Of a stretch of DNA of 64,000 bases, positions 1 through 11,223 are shown piece by piece. Source of the stretch: Chaenocephalus aceratus. Lineage: Eukaryota > Chordata > Actinopteri > Perciformes > Channichthyidae. The notes beneath the pieces are model-generated. The model made no database searches. It saw only the letters and a program-made list of their open reading frames with translations, and was not told the DNA's origin. Positions within the stretch are counted from its first letter, which is position 1. Each line of letters begins with the position of its first letter. The stretch covers positions 2,409,449 to 2,473,448 of the forward strand of contig CM043799.1 in NCBI GenBank assembly GCA_023974075.1, written 5' to 3'. The position numbers and the translations under genes were made by a program.

Positions 1-3000
1 TGTGTTTAGCTCAGGGATTATAACAGTAGACCCTTTGAAATTACACAACGACCATGGTGTGGAACTGAACTACTGAATATATTGTAAACCAACTCAACAG
101 TAAAATGCTGCAGTGCTTACACATACATGTATCAAGCAAGTATTATACAATCATTAATAACTGACTGGCACATTTGACTGGAGGAGTACTTTTAGTTAAT
201 ACTTGAAGTTCATTGAGCTGATATTACCTCTTGTACTAGAAGTATTTCCAAAGCAGCAATCTGAAACACTGTTCTTTGTTTGCCAGCGTACACACCCCCT
301 CTCAAATCTGATAACACTTTTCCACTGAAATTAGATCAGTTCCAGATCTTTATTAGAACTGGTTTGGTTTCTAGTTGGAGTTGGTCCGACTAGCATGAAT
401 ATCCATCACAATAACAACAATGGCAGACTACGAGATGTTTCTTGTGTTACATGGATGATGTTAGCCGAGCCACCAAAGCCATTCTGACTAATGAATAACT
501 GTATTTAGAGTCAACAAACTACTACAATGATATGAACATGCGGCTTTCGGCCGAAAGGAGTCGTCCCGGCTGAAAAGACCCGACGGTGTCCGGGCCTTCC
601 TTTGCTTGCCATGCAAACAGAGGAGGAGCAGCTGAGTCTACGAACCAAATGGACACGTTCAGCATGACAACTCTTTTATTACATTCCTGAGTGGAGGAGA
701 GGGCACAAAGGGAGTGACCAAATATAATTAAGGGGCTATTAGATCTGGAGGCTATAAATGAACACACATCTATAATAAAACGCTAGACAGGCAATGAATG
801 ACTCATTGGTGGGATCTGGTGGTGTCAGTGTATTTGCTTTGTGAATCCAACCAAGAAATACAAAGTAAACGTCTTGCATTGCCTCAGAGGGGGGGGGGAT
901 TATTGGATACAGAGCATGCATGTTTTTCAGCATCACTCCTTGAGATCATATTTGCACAGGCACATGTTTCCAGCTTTTATCATAAACTTTATTTAATCAA
1001 ATAGACTTGTTGAGCTAGGGATCTTATTGAGACCCGAGAACAAGACACATCCTAATCAGACATCCAGTGAAAAAGACAATATAGACAAATAATGCCAAAC
1101 AACAATGCGAAGGCTATAACATTTGAAAACCATTCAACTGAATGGGTTACTGTAGTTGAGATTTAAATGAGTTTCCTGATCCTACTTTTAAGTTGGTCTG
1201 TTTCTCGTTTTATTTTGAAGTTGTCTCTATCTGTGTCATGTTTGTTTTTACTTCCTTTCTGTGTTAGTTTTTCAAAAGCCCTCTTGAAGTCTGCCCGCTG
1301 TTCCCGAAGTGTCCAAGCATTGGTACTACACTTTCGGTCTAGTCTGTGATGTCATTGTGCCCAAAAAGACATATTTTTTACATTTTACATCAACGCCGAT
1401 CAACTGCCCAGTGCGGAAACTTTTATTATTATTATTTAAATCATTAGTGTCTAAAAGTTGTAAATGTGTTCAAAGCTGAATCCAGAGTTATTTGCCGTCT
1501 ACGTTCACTTTGCTGAGCCAAGACGGGCAGATCGAAGGCGGGGCTTAAGGAAAACTCAAGTGTGCATTCTCTAATGGCCCAAGACCCCGGATGATCCGCG
1601 TACTTTTTGTACCTACAGTCAGTCCATGCCACTGAGCAACTTTCACAGGAATACATCGGGCCCCGCCTCCAACTTGTATGTTGTTTTCCATGAAGTTCTG
1701 TTCTGTTCGTCCTGCTTTGCTTTACCTGGCCCTTCCTGGATTCTGCGTACCAATAAAACGTTTTGGTTAAAAGAGCCTGTCTACTGCATTTGGGTCTACA
1801 CTGCTCCACTTCTCATTTCAGGAAAAATTATATGAGGTAGTGTAAGCTTCAACAGTACAGCTTTACATTTTTCTCAGTTTATAAGTCATCTTAACTGTGA
1901 TACAGACAACAATAGTCAGTATATAATGTGTCCCCAGTGATCAAGTGTAATGCACTCTGACACAACAGATTTAGCAGCTGAAGGCATGAGGGGGCAGTTA
2001 AAATGCTGATCTGATATAATCCAAAGTCAAAGTGGGAAAATCATAAAGCAGACCAGTTTTCTAAAGACAAGTCAGCAGTCTGTGAAACTCAGTGTTTCTG
2101 ACAAACTTCTCATCTGAGCTGTTGTTGAAGGACTCTGTTGACCTCGGTCCCCCCTTACGGCTGCAGAGGACATGCAAGGACAACCCCCCTCCCTATTTTC
2201 ACATAGTGACCTCAAGGCATCTTAAGAAGCATCACTGTGACCAGCATCCATTCAAACCTTTTGCTAGCATGGTGTTACTTACATGAATACAATGCTAGAC
2301 TGCAGGTAGCTCCAATTCACACAGAGTGCATTTATTGATTTCCCTCTGTAAATCAATGAACAACAAGACATGATGAGTCATGGTCGTGTGAGTCACATCA
2401 GCAGGTGGCATTGGTGGACCAATCACATCATTCCTATGTTATGTTAATCAAGCAGTGAAAGGCTTTGCACAAAGAATGTTTACATGTTTCTAAAAAATAT
2501 GCTTGATTCAATGATGCAATTTTATTGACAAACATTGAACATTAAAAAATGACAGTTTACTGCAACAGTATTTTAGGTAGTAACAACTTTGATTTCATAT
2601 TTAAAAGGAGATCAGTTGATTTATTTCCATAACATAGCCACACTATCAGCCTGAAATCCATAACACTTAGGTTCTTTGCTAATGCTTCCGACTGGAAGCA
2701 TTAGTGTGTAACGACAGGAAGTAGAGAACTCTTGTTTGAACCGTAGTGTTCAGCTGACAGGGACCCTGGGATCTGTCTCCATGGTGCTAATCAGTGGTAT
2801 GAAGACGTCTTCTTCCTCTCTGATAAAAGAGAAAAGCAGAACGCCTGCACATGTTCTGGAACCACCCACACAAGCCCCTGGCTCACTTTGAAAAAAGAGA
2901 TGAGAGGAAAGCAAGCGATAGAGGTTTTCTGAAGGTTTCATAATCAGACTGGGAGTATGACGGTAGGTTTGTGTCTGGAAGTAGCCCCCGGTAGCAGTTA

Positions 3001-3340
3001 GGATCTGAAATATTCATGCGGGGCTATGACGGGGGGATCCCTTCAGACTGCAGTGCTGCTGTTACATCACCGTTCAGGCTCTTGGCCGCATCATATCTTA
3101 ACATGTTATATCAGAGCTATGTAAGAAAGTGGAAATGCTTCAGCTTCTGTTATCACACTATTATCAAAATGTAATTTTTGTTACTAAACCCATTAGTATC
3201 AGATTGAATTAAGTGTAACATTCTATTCAGGGCATTTGTTTTTTCATAAATGTAGATTTTTGCATGTGAATATAAATGTAAAATGCAATATCTTCATATG
3301 CCGTATTCTATCGATTAGACTATTTAGGACGACTTAGGGT
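1..3340. other. Unannotated non-coding stretch
   Basis: No open frame here looks like a conserved protein, and I recognise no transposon end, RNA gene or long simple repeat. Short open frames exist on both strands but show no domain, signal peptide or convincing splice context. Because clmn exon 1 lies on the minus strand at 28.5 kb, this could be clmn intron or downstream sequence, but no downstream clmn exon was recognised. Confidence 0.4.
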
Positions 3341-3341
3341 G

Positions 3342-3555
3342 TAAACGGGTAGCCAACAATTGGAGGGATAGTGGTTTGACCCCCAGCTCCATCAGTCAAA
3401 GTGTCACCACTTTGACACTTTGACTGTCAAAAGTGTCAAAGATACTTCCCAAGAAACTCCTGAAATGGACATGATTGGAAAAAAGGCAACTGTGGCTCAG
3501 GGGGTTAATAAGTGTTTACCAATCCCTAACTCTAAGAGTGTTGGTGGTTTGATCT
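3342..3555 (+). mobile_element. tRNA-derived SINE fragments
   Basis: Two tRNA-promoter-like pieces sit just left of the L2 LINE. At about 3491-3560 the sequence has an A-box-like TGTGGCTCAGGGGGTTA and, about 50 bases later, a B-box-like GGTGGTTTGATC. At about 3369-3390 there is a second B-box-like GTGGTTTGACCCCC followed by CAGCTCC. This head layout is typical of fish tRNA-derived SINEs. Both copies are degenerate and there is no tRNA fold, so a functional tRNA gene is unlikely. Confidence 0.45.
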
Positions 3556-6025
3556 AACCCTAACCCTCCTAATCTCCTATCACACATCCCTGAAACTGGC
3601 CCTCCCGCTGTACTTCTCGGAGACTTCAACCTCCAGACGGGGAAGATAGACGAATTAACATCTCTTTTAACCGCCTTTGCTTTCTCACTGTCTCTGTCCC
3701 CACCAACTCATAAAGCTGGCAGTGTCCTTGATCTCATATTCTCAAGGAACTGCTCTACTTCTAACCTCTCTGTAAACCTGCTTCACACCTCCGATCACTT
3801 CTTCATTTCATTCTCTCTACCCCTTTCCAAACATAACAAACTAATCTCTTCTCATGCTGCACCTGTCCGCCGTAACCTCCGTTCCCTCTCCCCCTCTACC
3901 TTTGCCTCATCGGTGCTCTCAGCCCTCCCTTCCTCTGACTCGTTCCAACTCCTGCCTCCAAACTCTGCTGCAGAAACTCTCCTCTCTACTCTCTCATCCT
4001 CTCTGGACTCTCTCTGTCCTCTCACATCTCGGCAGGCTCGTCAGTCCCCTCCTGCTCCCTGGCTAAATGACGCACTGCATGCTAATAGAACCGTCCTTAG
4101 GGCAGCAGAGCGGAAACGGTGGAAATCCAAACACCATAACGACATCCTAACCTATCAGGCTCTCCTCTCCTCTTTCTCTGCTTCGATCTCTCAGGCAAAA
4201 AGCACTTTCTTTCAAGACAAGATCCAATCTTCCTATTCCAATCCCAAAAAACTATTTTCCATCTTCTCCTCCCTCTTGGACCCTCCCAAAGCCCCTTCCC
4301 CCTCCTCCCTCCTGGACCCCCCCAAAGCCCCTTCCCCCTCCTCCCTTCTGTCAAGCAACTTTGTTAGCCGCTTTGAAAAAAAGGTTGATGATATTCGCTC
4401 TTCTTTTTCTGACTCACCTCTACTCACCGCTGGGTCACCAGACCCTCCTTTCACCCACACACTAACCTCCTTTTCCCCTCTCTCTCCAAGTGAGGTTCTT
4501 ACCCTCATTACTTCTGCCTGCCCTACCACCTGTCCTCTGGACCCTATCCCCTCAAACCTCCTTCAGACTATCGCTCCTGATATTCTACCGTTTCTCACCC
4601 ATTTCATCAACACTTCTCTAACTTCTGGTCACTTTCCAAACAGTCTCAAGGAGGCAAGAGTAAACCCTCTCCTAAAGAAACCCACTCTCAACCCGTCTGA
4701 TGTTATAAACTACAGGCCTGTCTCTCTCCTCCCGTTCCTGTCTAAAACACTTGAACGCGCTGTCTTTAGACAACTCTCCTGCTATCTCCATCAGAACAAC
4801 CTTCTGGATCCGCACCAGTCTGGTTTCAAGGCAGGTCACTCCACAGAAACTGCCCTCCTTGCTGTCACTGAGGAACTGCACACTGCTAAAGCAGCCTCCC
4901 TCTCCTCTGTCATCATCCTGTTGGACCTGTCTGCTGCATTCGACACGGTGAATCATCAGATCCTCCTTCGCACTCTCCAAGAACTTGGAGTTTCAGGCTC
5001 TGCACTTTCCCTCCTCACCTCATACCTCAAAGACCGCACCTACAGGGTAACTTGGAGAGGGTCGGAGTCCGACCCTTGTCAATTAACTACAGGGGTCCCT
5101 CAGGGCTCTGTTCTTGGTCCCCTCCTCTTCTCCCTGTACACAAACTCGCTCGGATTAGTCATTAGCCCGCATGGTTTTTCATACCACTGCTACGCTGACG
5201 ACACCCAATTAATTCTGTCCTTTCCCCGCTCAGAGACCCAGGTCGTCGCACGCATCTCTGCTTGTCTAGCGAACATCTCTCAGTGGATGTCTGCTCATCA
5301 CCTCAAGCTCAACCTTGACAAGACTGAACTGCTTTTCCTTCCGGGAAAAGATTGTCCCACTCTTGACCTGACTATCAACATCGGCACCTCTATTGTTTCC
5401 CCGACCCAGACTGCAAGGAATCTGGGTGTGACCCTAGATAACAATTTGTCCTTCACTGCAAACATAGCTGCTACAACCCGCTGCTGCAGATACACGCTTT
5501 ACAACATCAGGAGGATACGTCCCCAGCTGACCCAGAAAGCCACGCAGGTTCTGGTCCAGGCTCTCGTCACCTCACGCCTAGACTACTGCAACTCCCTCCT
5601 GGCTGGTCTACCTGCATGTGCCATCCGACCTCTGCAGCTCATCCAGAATGCAGCCGCTCGTCTGGTCTTCAACCTTCCTAAATGTTCCCACACCACTCCG
5701 CTCCTCCGCTCCCTCCACTGGCTTCCAGTAACTGCTAGAATCCACTTCAAGACGATGGTACTTGCGTACCATGCTGCGAATGGATCTGGCCCTTCCTTCA
5801 TCCAGGACATGGTTAAATCATACACCCCATCACGTGCACTCTGCTCTGCATCAGCCAAACAGCTCGCTGCACCCGCACTGTGATGTATCCAAGTTCCCAT
5901 CAGCAAAAACACGTGGGTTTGCTATCCTGGCTCCAAAATGGTGGAATGAGCTCCCCATTGACATCAGGACACCTTCCGGCGCAGACTGAAAACTCATCTC
6001 TTTCGACTCCACTTCGAGCAATAGA
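3556..6025 (+). pseudogene. L2 LINE ORF2 remnant: endonuclease C-terminus and reverse transcriptase
   Basis: The product would nick target DNA and reverse-transcribe the LINE RNA. The frame is open from about 3556 with no in-frame ATG at its beginning, because the 5' end is missing; it stays open to the stop at 5881-5883. The endonuclease C-terminal half is visible as GDFN (3619-3630) and SDH (3790-3798). The reverse transcriptase follows, with NYRPVSLLPFLSKTLERAV, LDLSAAFDTV, GVPQGSVLGP (from 5092) and the catalytic YADD (5191-5202). The C-terminal motif continues after the stop in other frames (TRGFAILAPKWWNELP near 5911-5960, then RRLKTHLFRLHFEQ to about 6025), so at least two frameshifts break the tail. 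A 36-bp in-frame tandem duplication (LLDPPKAPSPSS twice) lies at 4273-4344. Non-functional as it stands because the start is missing. Confidence 0.85.
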
Positions 6026-6229
6026 ATTACAAACAAAGCACTTATATACTAACAAAGGACTGGCTTATCTATAGCCAGTTGAGTAGCACTTGAAATACGT
6101 GGCTCTATGAAACCTGATGTACTTATATGATTCTGTTTTCTTCAAGTTTGTATCTTGTTGGTCGAACGCACTTATTGTAAGTCACTTTGGATAAAAGCGT
6201 TAGCTAAATGCAATGTAATGCAATGTAAC
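3556..6229 (+). mobile_element. L2-clade LINE, 5'-truncated and frameshifted
   Basis: Non-LTR retrotransposon copy beginning inside the apurinic endonuclease domain and running to the 3' tail. The tail (about 6170-6229) reads TAAGTCACTTTGGATAAAAG followed by GCAATGTAAT repeats, the usual L2-type tail in fish genomes. The 5' end abuts a SINE fragment, as expected of truncated target-primed insertions. I see no clear TSD. The coding part is described separately. The long, nearly intact reverse transcriptase frame suggests a fairly recent copy. Confidence 0.85.
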
Positions 6230-6230
6230 C

Positions 6231-7010
6231 CAGGGCTCCGGAGCCGCATGCGGCTCTTTAAGCCCTCTGCTCTGGCTCCCTTGAGCTTAGACAAAAATAA
6301 GCATGAAATAAAATACAAATATTTGTAGGACTATTTATATTTTGTTGCGCCATTGAAATTGTTTCGTGTTTTGTATTTTGAGGTGATACTGTGACACATA
6401 CAAAAATAAAAAAACGGTTTTAATTAGGTCAATTAAAATATGCGTCACATCCTGCTACGGTCCAGCACCAGCGCCTTTTCCTGCAGGCGAATAACCTGAC
6501 CCCCGGCTCGATGAGCGAACTATGGATAAATCAAAGAAAAGAAAAGTACCGGAGGAACACAGGGTTTAATTCTGCGTGGTTAGAGTTATCTGCTTTCAGA
6601 GCAAACGAGCCTGGCTTACCGGTATGTTTGATATGTGGAGAGAAGTGGTCAAAGGTGCTGCAGTCTTTCCGTATTGGAGGAAACACACGGAGAGGAAGAC
6701 AGCTGACGATCTTCAGTCATCATTCAATGAGTTAACTCGTTTTATGGTGCAGCTATATGTTTTATTTATTTCAAAGTGGGCCCATTTGAATTATATTCAT
6801 TTTCTTTAAATGTGCAGAGGACTCCACAATTTATTTTAAAGTTGGCCTGTGTATTTTTGTTTTAATTCTCCTTATACGAGTTCTTTGTTTCTTATTAGAG
6901 GTAAACAGTTTTCTATAATGTAATAAATAATACATGTACTACAAAGACTGTAGTTTTCGTCTATGATATAACAATATATACAACGTTATAAAGACAACAT
7001 CTTAGTGGCC
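6231..7010 (+). mobile_element. hAT (Charlie-like) transposon remnant
   Basis: Starts with CAGGGCTCCGGAGCCGCATG immediately after the L2 tail, the GC-rich terminal sequence common in fish hAT elements of this kind. It contains a broken N-terminal transposase segment (6522-6735). The part from about 6725 to 7010 is closely similar to 51390-51660, showing that the family is repeated in the window. The right terminus is missing here; the copy near 51.7 kb carries what looks like that end (GGTTGCAGACCCTCTG). Confidence 0.6.
6522..6735 (+). pseudogene. Fragment of hAT transposase N-terminus (zinc-finger region)
   Basis: Two frames share one ancestral product. One begins at ATG 6522 as MDKSKKRKVPEEHR and then hits a stop. 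The neighbouring frame continues as GFNSAWLELSAFRANEPG and PVCLICGEKWS. A basic start, FN..W and CxxC layout is what I know from hAT transposases related to vertebrate GTF2IRD2/ZBED-type proteins. The histidine half of the finger and the catalytic core are absent. It is a relic, not a host gene. Family-level naming is from memory of the motif pattern. Confidence 0.5.
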
Positions 7011-7576
7011 AAAGTTTACAAATCAATGGATGGAATGAAACTGAAAGATAAGATGACAGCCAATCACCATCTGTGTATCTCTGCTGACATCACATTACAT
7101 CCAGCTGACGCTTCTATGCAGAGCCATTAACAGAGAACCTCTGCAGAAGCCAATCATACACTGTTTGTTATCTGTGGTTCAGTGTTGCCTGAGGACACTT
7201 TAACTGTAGGGTTGGGGATGGATCCACTGACCCTCCAATTGGTAAACAAACATGTAAGCCTTGAGCGAAAGCAGCCCTGATAAAAAGTAATTGGACGACA
7301 GGAAAAAGATAAACAATGGTTTAGTTTGAAACCAAGTATGAGAATCTTAGACATGTCAAATAACTCTTAAATTACTAGTCTGATTTGTCTAGCTTCGTGT
7401 TAAATAGTTGTCCTTGAAGCACAAACTAACATTTGATCCAGGTTATCAGAACCCCATAATTGGTTTAGAAAATGTAACAACAAAAATTGGAAACTCTTGA
7501 TAGTTTGCTTGATGTTTAATCATCCGGCTCCTCCTCATCTTGTTCCTGTCACCTTCTGACTTCTTTAGCAATGTTG
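7011..7576. other. Unannotated non-coding stretch
   Basis: Moderately AT-rich sequence between the hAT remnant and the first MITE. No open frame, repeat or signal that I can support. Confidence 0.4.
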
Positions 7577-7584
7577 CAGTATTC

Positions 7585-7905
7585 TAGGGATGCACCAATA
7601 CCACTATTTTTCAGACGAAGTACAAGTACTTACATGTGAGTACTTGCCGATACCGAGTACCAATATGAGTACTTGAATCAATATAATTTGACTCTTCACC
7701 CTTCCTCAATTTAGCAGAGCTTATTAAACTGCTTAGTTGAATAATTGATTCCGATTGGTGAATTTGGAAATGTCAGGGGTTATTTATACTATTAATCACA
7801 CCACTGCTAAGCATAATGCGGTTATCGGAGCAAATTTGCGATTACAAGTACGAGAACAATATCGAACCGATACCTGATACTAATATCAGTATTGGTTCAT
7901 CCCTA
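7585..7905. mobile_element. hAT-like MITE with 8-bp TSD
   Basis: Ends are TAGGGATGCACCAATACC on the left and the approximate reverse complement ATTGGTTCATCCCTA on the right. Flanks CAGTATTC (7577-7584) and CCGTATTC (7906-7913) match at 7 of 8 positions, the TSD length expected of hAT elements. The internal sequence has degenerate copies of a GATACCGAGTACC-like motif and no coding capacity. At 321 bp it is non-autonomous. Confidence 0.75.
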
Positions 7906-7917
7906 CCGTATTCCCAG

Positions 7918-8976
7918 TAGGGGTGTTGAAAATAATCGTTTCTGCGATGCATTGCGATGCGGACGTGGACGATTCGATATCGATGCAGTGACGGAAGATA
8001 ATCGATTATAGCGTAGTAACGTTGCTTCCTGATTTTCCGGCCACGGCTTTACTATAACGTGTTTTTTTTCTGTCACTTTAATATCAAATCGGTCGGTGAC
8101 GCAGAGATCAGGGAACAGACGTGACAGCGGCACAGCAACACCAAACACGGAGCAGTCTGCTTTATCCACCAACACAAGAACACCAGTCCAGAACCCACAG
8201 CAGAAGGAACCGCTCTAAAGTTTGTGAAGGCAGGAGGAAAAAAGCTTCCGCGACACCGTCTCCTTTCCGTTCCTCCAAACCCCGCCCCCTTCCTGAAAAT
8301 AATGAGTGACAGGCTGATAGTAACCTGATAGAAACTTTATTAATCACTTAATCACTGAGATATAATGAAGCTAACTTAATCTCATACATTCATGGGATTT
8401 ATGCAACAGTAAGACAGAGAATGTAAGTGTGCACCCGCATGCAGTATTGTTGTTTGTATATACAAACAAAAATACTCTGCTGAACACAGCAGACAACAGG
8501 AGTATTTACAATAGCATATATGCTATTGTAAATACTCCTGTTGTCTGCTGTATTCAGACTCAAGTCCTGTGTGTGAAGCCTCATTCAGGACATTCAGTGT
8601 CCTTTTTTTAACAGAAGACCGTAGCTAGAAGCTGCAGTTCGACTGCAGAAACATTATTTTTTTGTTTTTGAGGATGGAACAACTTCACACACAGATATAG
8701 GGAGGCTAGACCTATACAATTCATTTATTTTGGTTTATAAATTAATGTCAAGACATTTATGTTATTGATTTCTGAAGCACTTCCTAAATAATAAAAAGAG
8801 AGTTCATATGTATTTACTGCATGTATGCATTGATGAAAAATAAGCCATGTGCAGTAATATAGAAAATTGAGGATGCAACGCATTGGTATGAATCGTGATG
8901 CATCGGGATATCGAATCGAATCGTTGACAGGATAATCGTAATCGAATCGTGAGACCAGTGAAGATGCACAGCCCTA
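7918..8976. mobile_element. hAT-like non-autonomous element with 8-bp TSD
   Basis: The left end TAGGGGTGTTGAAAAT pairs with a right end ...GATGCACAGCCCTA. Flanking octamers ATTCCCAG (7910-7917) and ATTCCTAG (8977-8984) match at 7 of 8 positions. Subterminal sequences on both sides are rich in ATCG-type motifs (CGATTCGATATCGATG on the left, ATCGAATCGAATCG on the right). No transposase frame is visible. Its TSD overlaps the TSD of the element to its left. A perfect-type hairpin lies inside (8481-8556). Confidence 0.7.
8481..8556. repeat. Hairpin: inverted repeat with 38-bp arms and no loop
   Basis: The two arms 8481-8518 and 8519-8556 are reverse complements with one mismatch (C/T near the outer end). 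The centre is CATATATG. The arm includes GACAACAGGAGTATTTACAA. Length and pairing are in the range of a small-RNA precursor stem, but the absence of a terminal loop also fits a simple palindrome inside a MITE. Confidence 0.85.
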
Positions 8977-8984
8977 ATTCCTAG

Positions 8985-9688
8985 ATCTCAGCTCTCAACT
9001 TTGTGCCTACTGTATTTTACTCAAAGACCCAAGTTTGATAGAAAACAAAACTCCCCCCCCAAGGCTCAAGGTGCAGACTAACATTAGCCTTAAGGAATTG
9101 CGGGGTAAAGTAACGCAGCGTAAACCAAAGATGAAATGCAACATGGTATTTCCCTTTAACATTATCAGTTAATGTTAGCGCTGGTCAACCTCACACTGTC
9201 AACTCTAAAACTTGATGTCTTGTTTTTAACATTTCAAAAACATTAACCTGTATGAGCGTCTAATAACAGCAGCACTAAGTGCTCTTTCGCACAAAGAAAT
9301 ATGATCCCTTCATTGTTTAGCAGATCAGCAGGTGCACGAGGTTGATTACATGATGGGTAGGCAACTGCTTCAGTATTACATAAAAGCCTTTGTTACATCA
9401 CAGCAATCTGTCAGGGTGAGTTGACGAGAGAATCATGGTATTTTATTAGAGTGGGTGTGCTGAAAGCCCTTCAGAATAGTTCCACTAGCAGGTAATGCTG
9501 TGGGAAAAAGACCATTTATATTCCTCATGTGTGCATTGACAGTCACAGTGCATGTACATGTCTGTATGTGACAGGTAAAAAAGGGGACTTCTCAATTATA
9601 TTGTGGGCTCATGAAAGGCAAGGCTGTAATAACAAATAAATAATAGGATATGACCCCAAAGGAGGTGATTTATGGTTTAATGGCAACA
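8985..9688. other. Unannotated non-coding stretch
   Basis: Sequence between two hAT-type insertions. No protein-like frame, RNA gene or recognisable repeat. Confidence 0.4.
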
Positions 9689-9696
9689 TTTATAAA

Positions 9697-10411
9697 TAGA
9701 GATGTCCCGATCACCTTTTCTTGCTCCCGATCCGATTCCGATCATTTGATTTTGACAATCTGCCGATACCGATTTTTCCCGATCCGATCTTTATGCAATG
9801 CATTAAGAGAAAAAAAAGGTAACAGATAACGGCTGGTCATCCAACGTGATGAAGTCAGCTATCTTGGCTGTTATTGTGTTGGCCTTTTCTCTGTTCTGGG
9901 GCAGTTTCTCTTTCCTTTTAAAAGTCTCTGAAAGTGTCGGTTGTTTCAGTGCCGTTACCTGAGTGGCCGCTGTGTACTCGTCGTGTTGTTGTTGGTGTTT
10001 GTTTCTCAGGTAGCGTATTAGATTGGTCGTGTTGAACGTAGCTCTGTTCTTTCCACCACGCGGAACCTCTGCCTTGCAAACATTGCATCTGGCTGTTACA
10101 CTGCCTTCGCTTTCAATTTTATAATACTTCCAAACTCCTGACATTTTCTCCGTCCCGACTCCCGAGTCACCAGCTGAACGTAGCCTCTCGTTAGCTTACT
10201 GCTACTATTAGACACTGCGCCCACTCTGTTGCCAGCTTTGAGAGAAATAAGCAACCAGGTCTGAAAACAAGCCCAAAGAAAGCAACACATTCATGATGTT
10301 GTGTAATTTTAAACCAAAACTAAGTCCTCAGGATGACTTTAAGACGTGAACATGGTCCCGATCCCCGATTTTTTTCTCCCGATCCCCGATCACGTGATCG
10401 GGACATCTCTA
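9697..10411 (-). mobile_element. BED-finger hAT element, copy 1, non-autonomous
   Basis: Terminal repeats TAGAGATGTCCCGATCAC and GTGATCGGGACATCTCTA are flanked by a perfect 8-bp TSD TTTATAAA (9689-9696 and 10412-10419). Only the 5' coding part of the transposase survives (9803-10144, minus strand). Subterminal CCGATCC/GATCGG repeats sit inside both ends. Closely similar copies lie at 23477-24205 and from 47033. The deletion of the catalytic core makes this a non-autonomous derivative. Confidence 0.85.
9803..10144 (-). pseudogene. Truncated hAT transposase: BED zinc finger only
   Basis: The ATG at 10144 opens MSGVWKYYKIESEGS, followed by CNVCKAEVPRGG and NTTNLIRYLRNKHQQQH, a BED-type finger (Cx2C ... 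Hx3H) that binds DNA at the N-terminus of hAT transposases and ZBED proteins. A linker with KQPTLSETFKRKEKLPQN follows, then the frame runs into the subterminal repeat. The hAT dimerisation and DDE catalytic domains are gone. It could still encode a small DNA-binding peptide, but I see no evidence that it does. Confidence 0.8.
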
Positions 10412-10425
10412 TTTATAAACCCTAA

Positions 10426-11220
10426 GGCTGGTGTCACACTGTCCCGAAATTGACACCAGATGGACACACGAATATGGAATTGTGAATTTTCGCACGAAAA
10501 TGGCCCCGAACTTGGTCAACAGCCAAGCAACAGCCGAAGCAAGTACGATGCCTACCGAAGGCTACACAATGGCACCCGAACCACACACTCCCGTTATGTT
10601 GTTTCCATAGCAACAACAACTTCCTGTCAACAGCGTAAACTCACCTTCAAAATAAAAGCATCTAAATAAAACAGGAAGTTAACCTAAATTACATTTAAGA
10701 CATACAAATGCAACGAAAGTAACACAAACAATGTAATATCCTTTTCAGTTTCACAGACACAAATTGTACTATAATACGATGGCTACACGACGGCATTGCG
10801 AGGGCTTCACGTAGTCGTGTTGCCTTCCTAAGACAATCGGGCAGCTTCTTGTTTCCTTCATATTGTCTTCGTGAGGCGAAAAATGCCCGATGGCACCGAT
10901 GATCACGCGAAGTAAAGACGAAGATGACACGATTTGACAAGATGCCCTCACGATGGCCTTACGAAGGGCAAAATGGACACACGAATTCAACACGAAAACG
11001 AACCTTCGCAAGGTCTTTTCGGAAATTTGTTGGCATGCCAAAGATTTTGCCTCCGCTCACAAAGTTGCTGCCGGAGCCTGAGAAACTCCACCAGCGGTCA
11101 TATGATGGCTTAAGATGCCCTCACGAATGGCCCGATGTTGTTACGATCAGAGCCGAATTTGAACATTTCCTTTATCGTGTGTCCATCTGGTGTCAATTTT
11201 GGGACAGTGTGACGCGGGCT
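10426..11220. mobile_element. PIF/Harbinger-like MITE
   Basis: The left end GGCTGGTGTCACACTGTCCC and right end (reverse complement AGCCCGCGTCACACTGTCCC) continue as a shared inverted repeat of about 45 bp through ATTGACACCAGATGGACACA. The flanking trinucleotide is TAA on both sides (10423-10425 and 11221-11223), the TWA target preference of PIF/Harbinger elements. There is no transposase; internal DNA contains further degenerate inverted motifs. It begins only 6 bases after the TSD of the preceding hAT copy. Confidence 0.65.
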
Positions 11221-11223
11221 TAA

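Noticed and set aside
3553..3569. Telomere-like CTAACCCTAACCC
   Set aside because: Only about two units, and it lies at the junction of a SINE fragment and a truncated L2; too short for an interstitial telomeric array.
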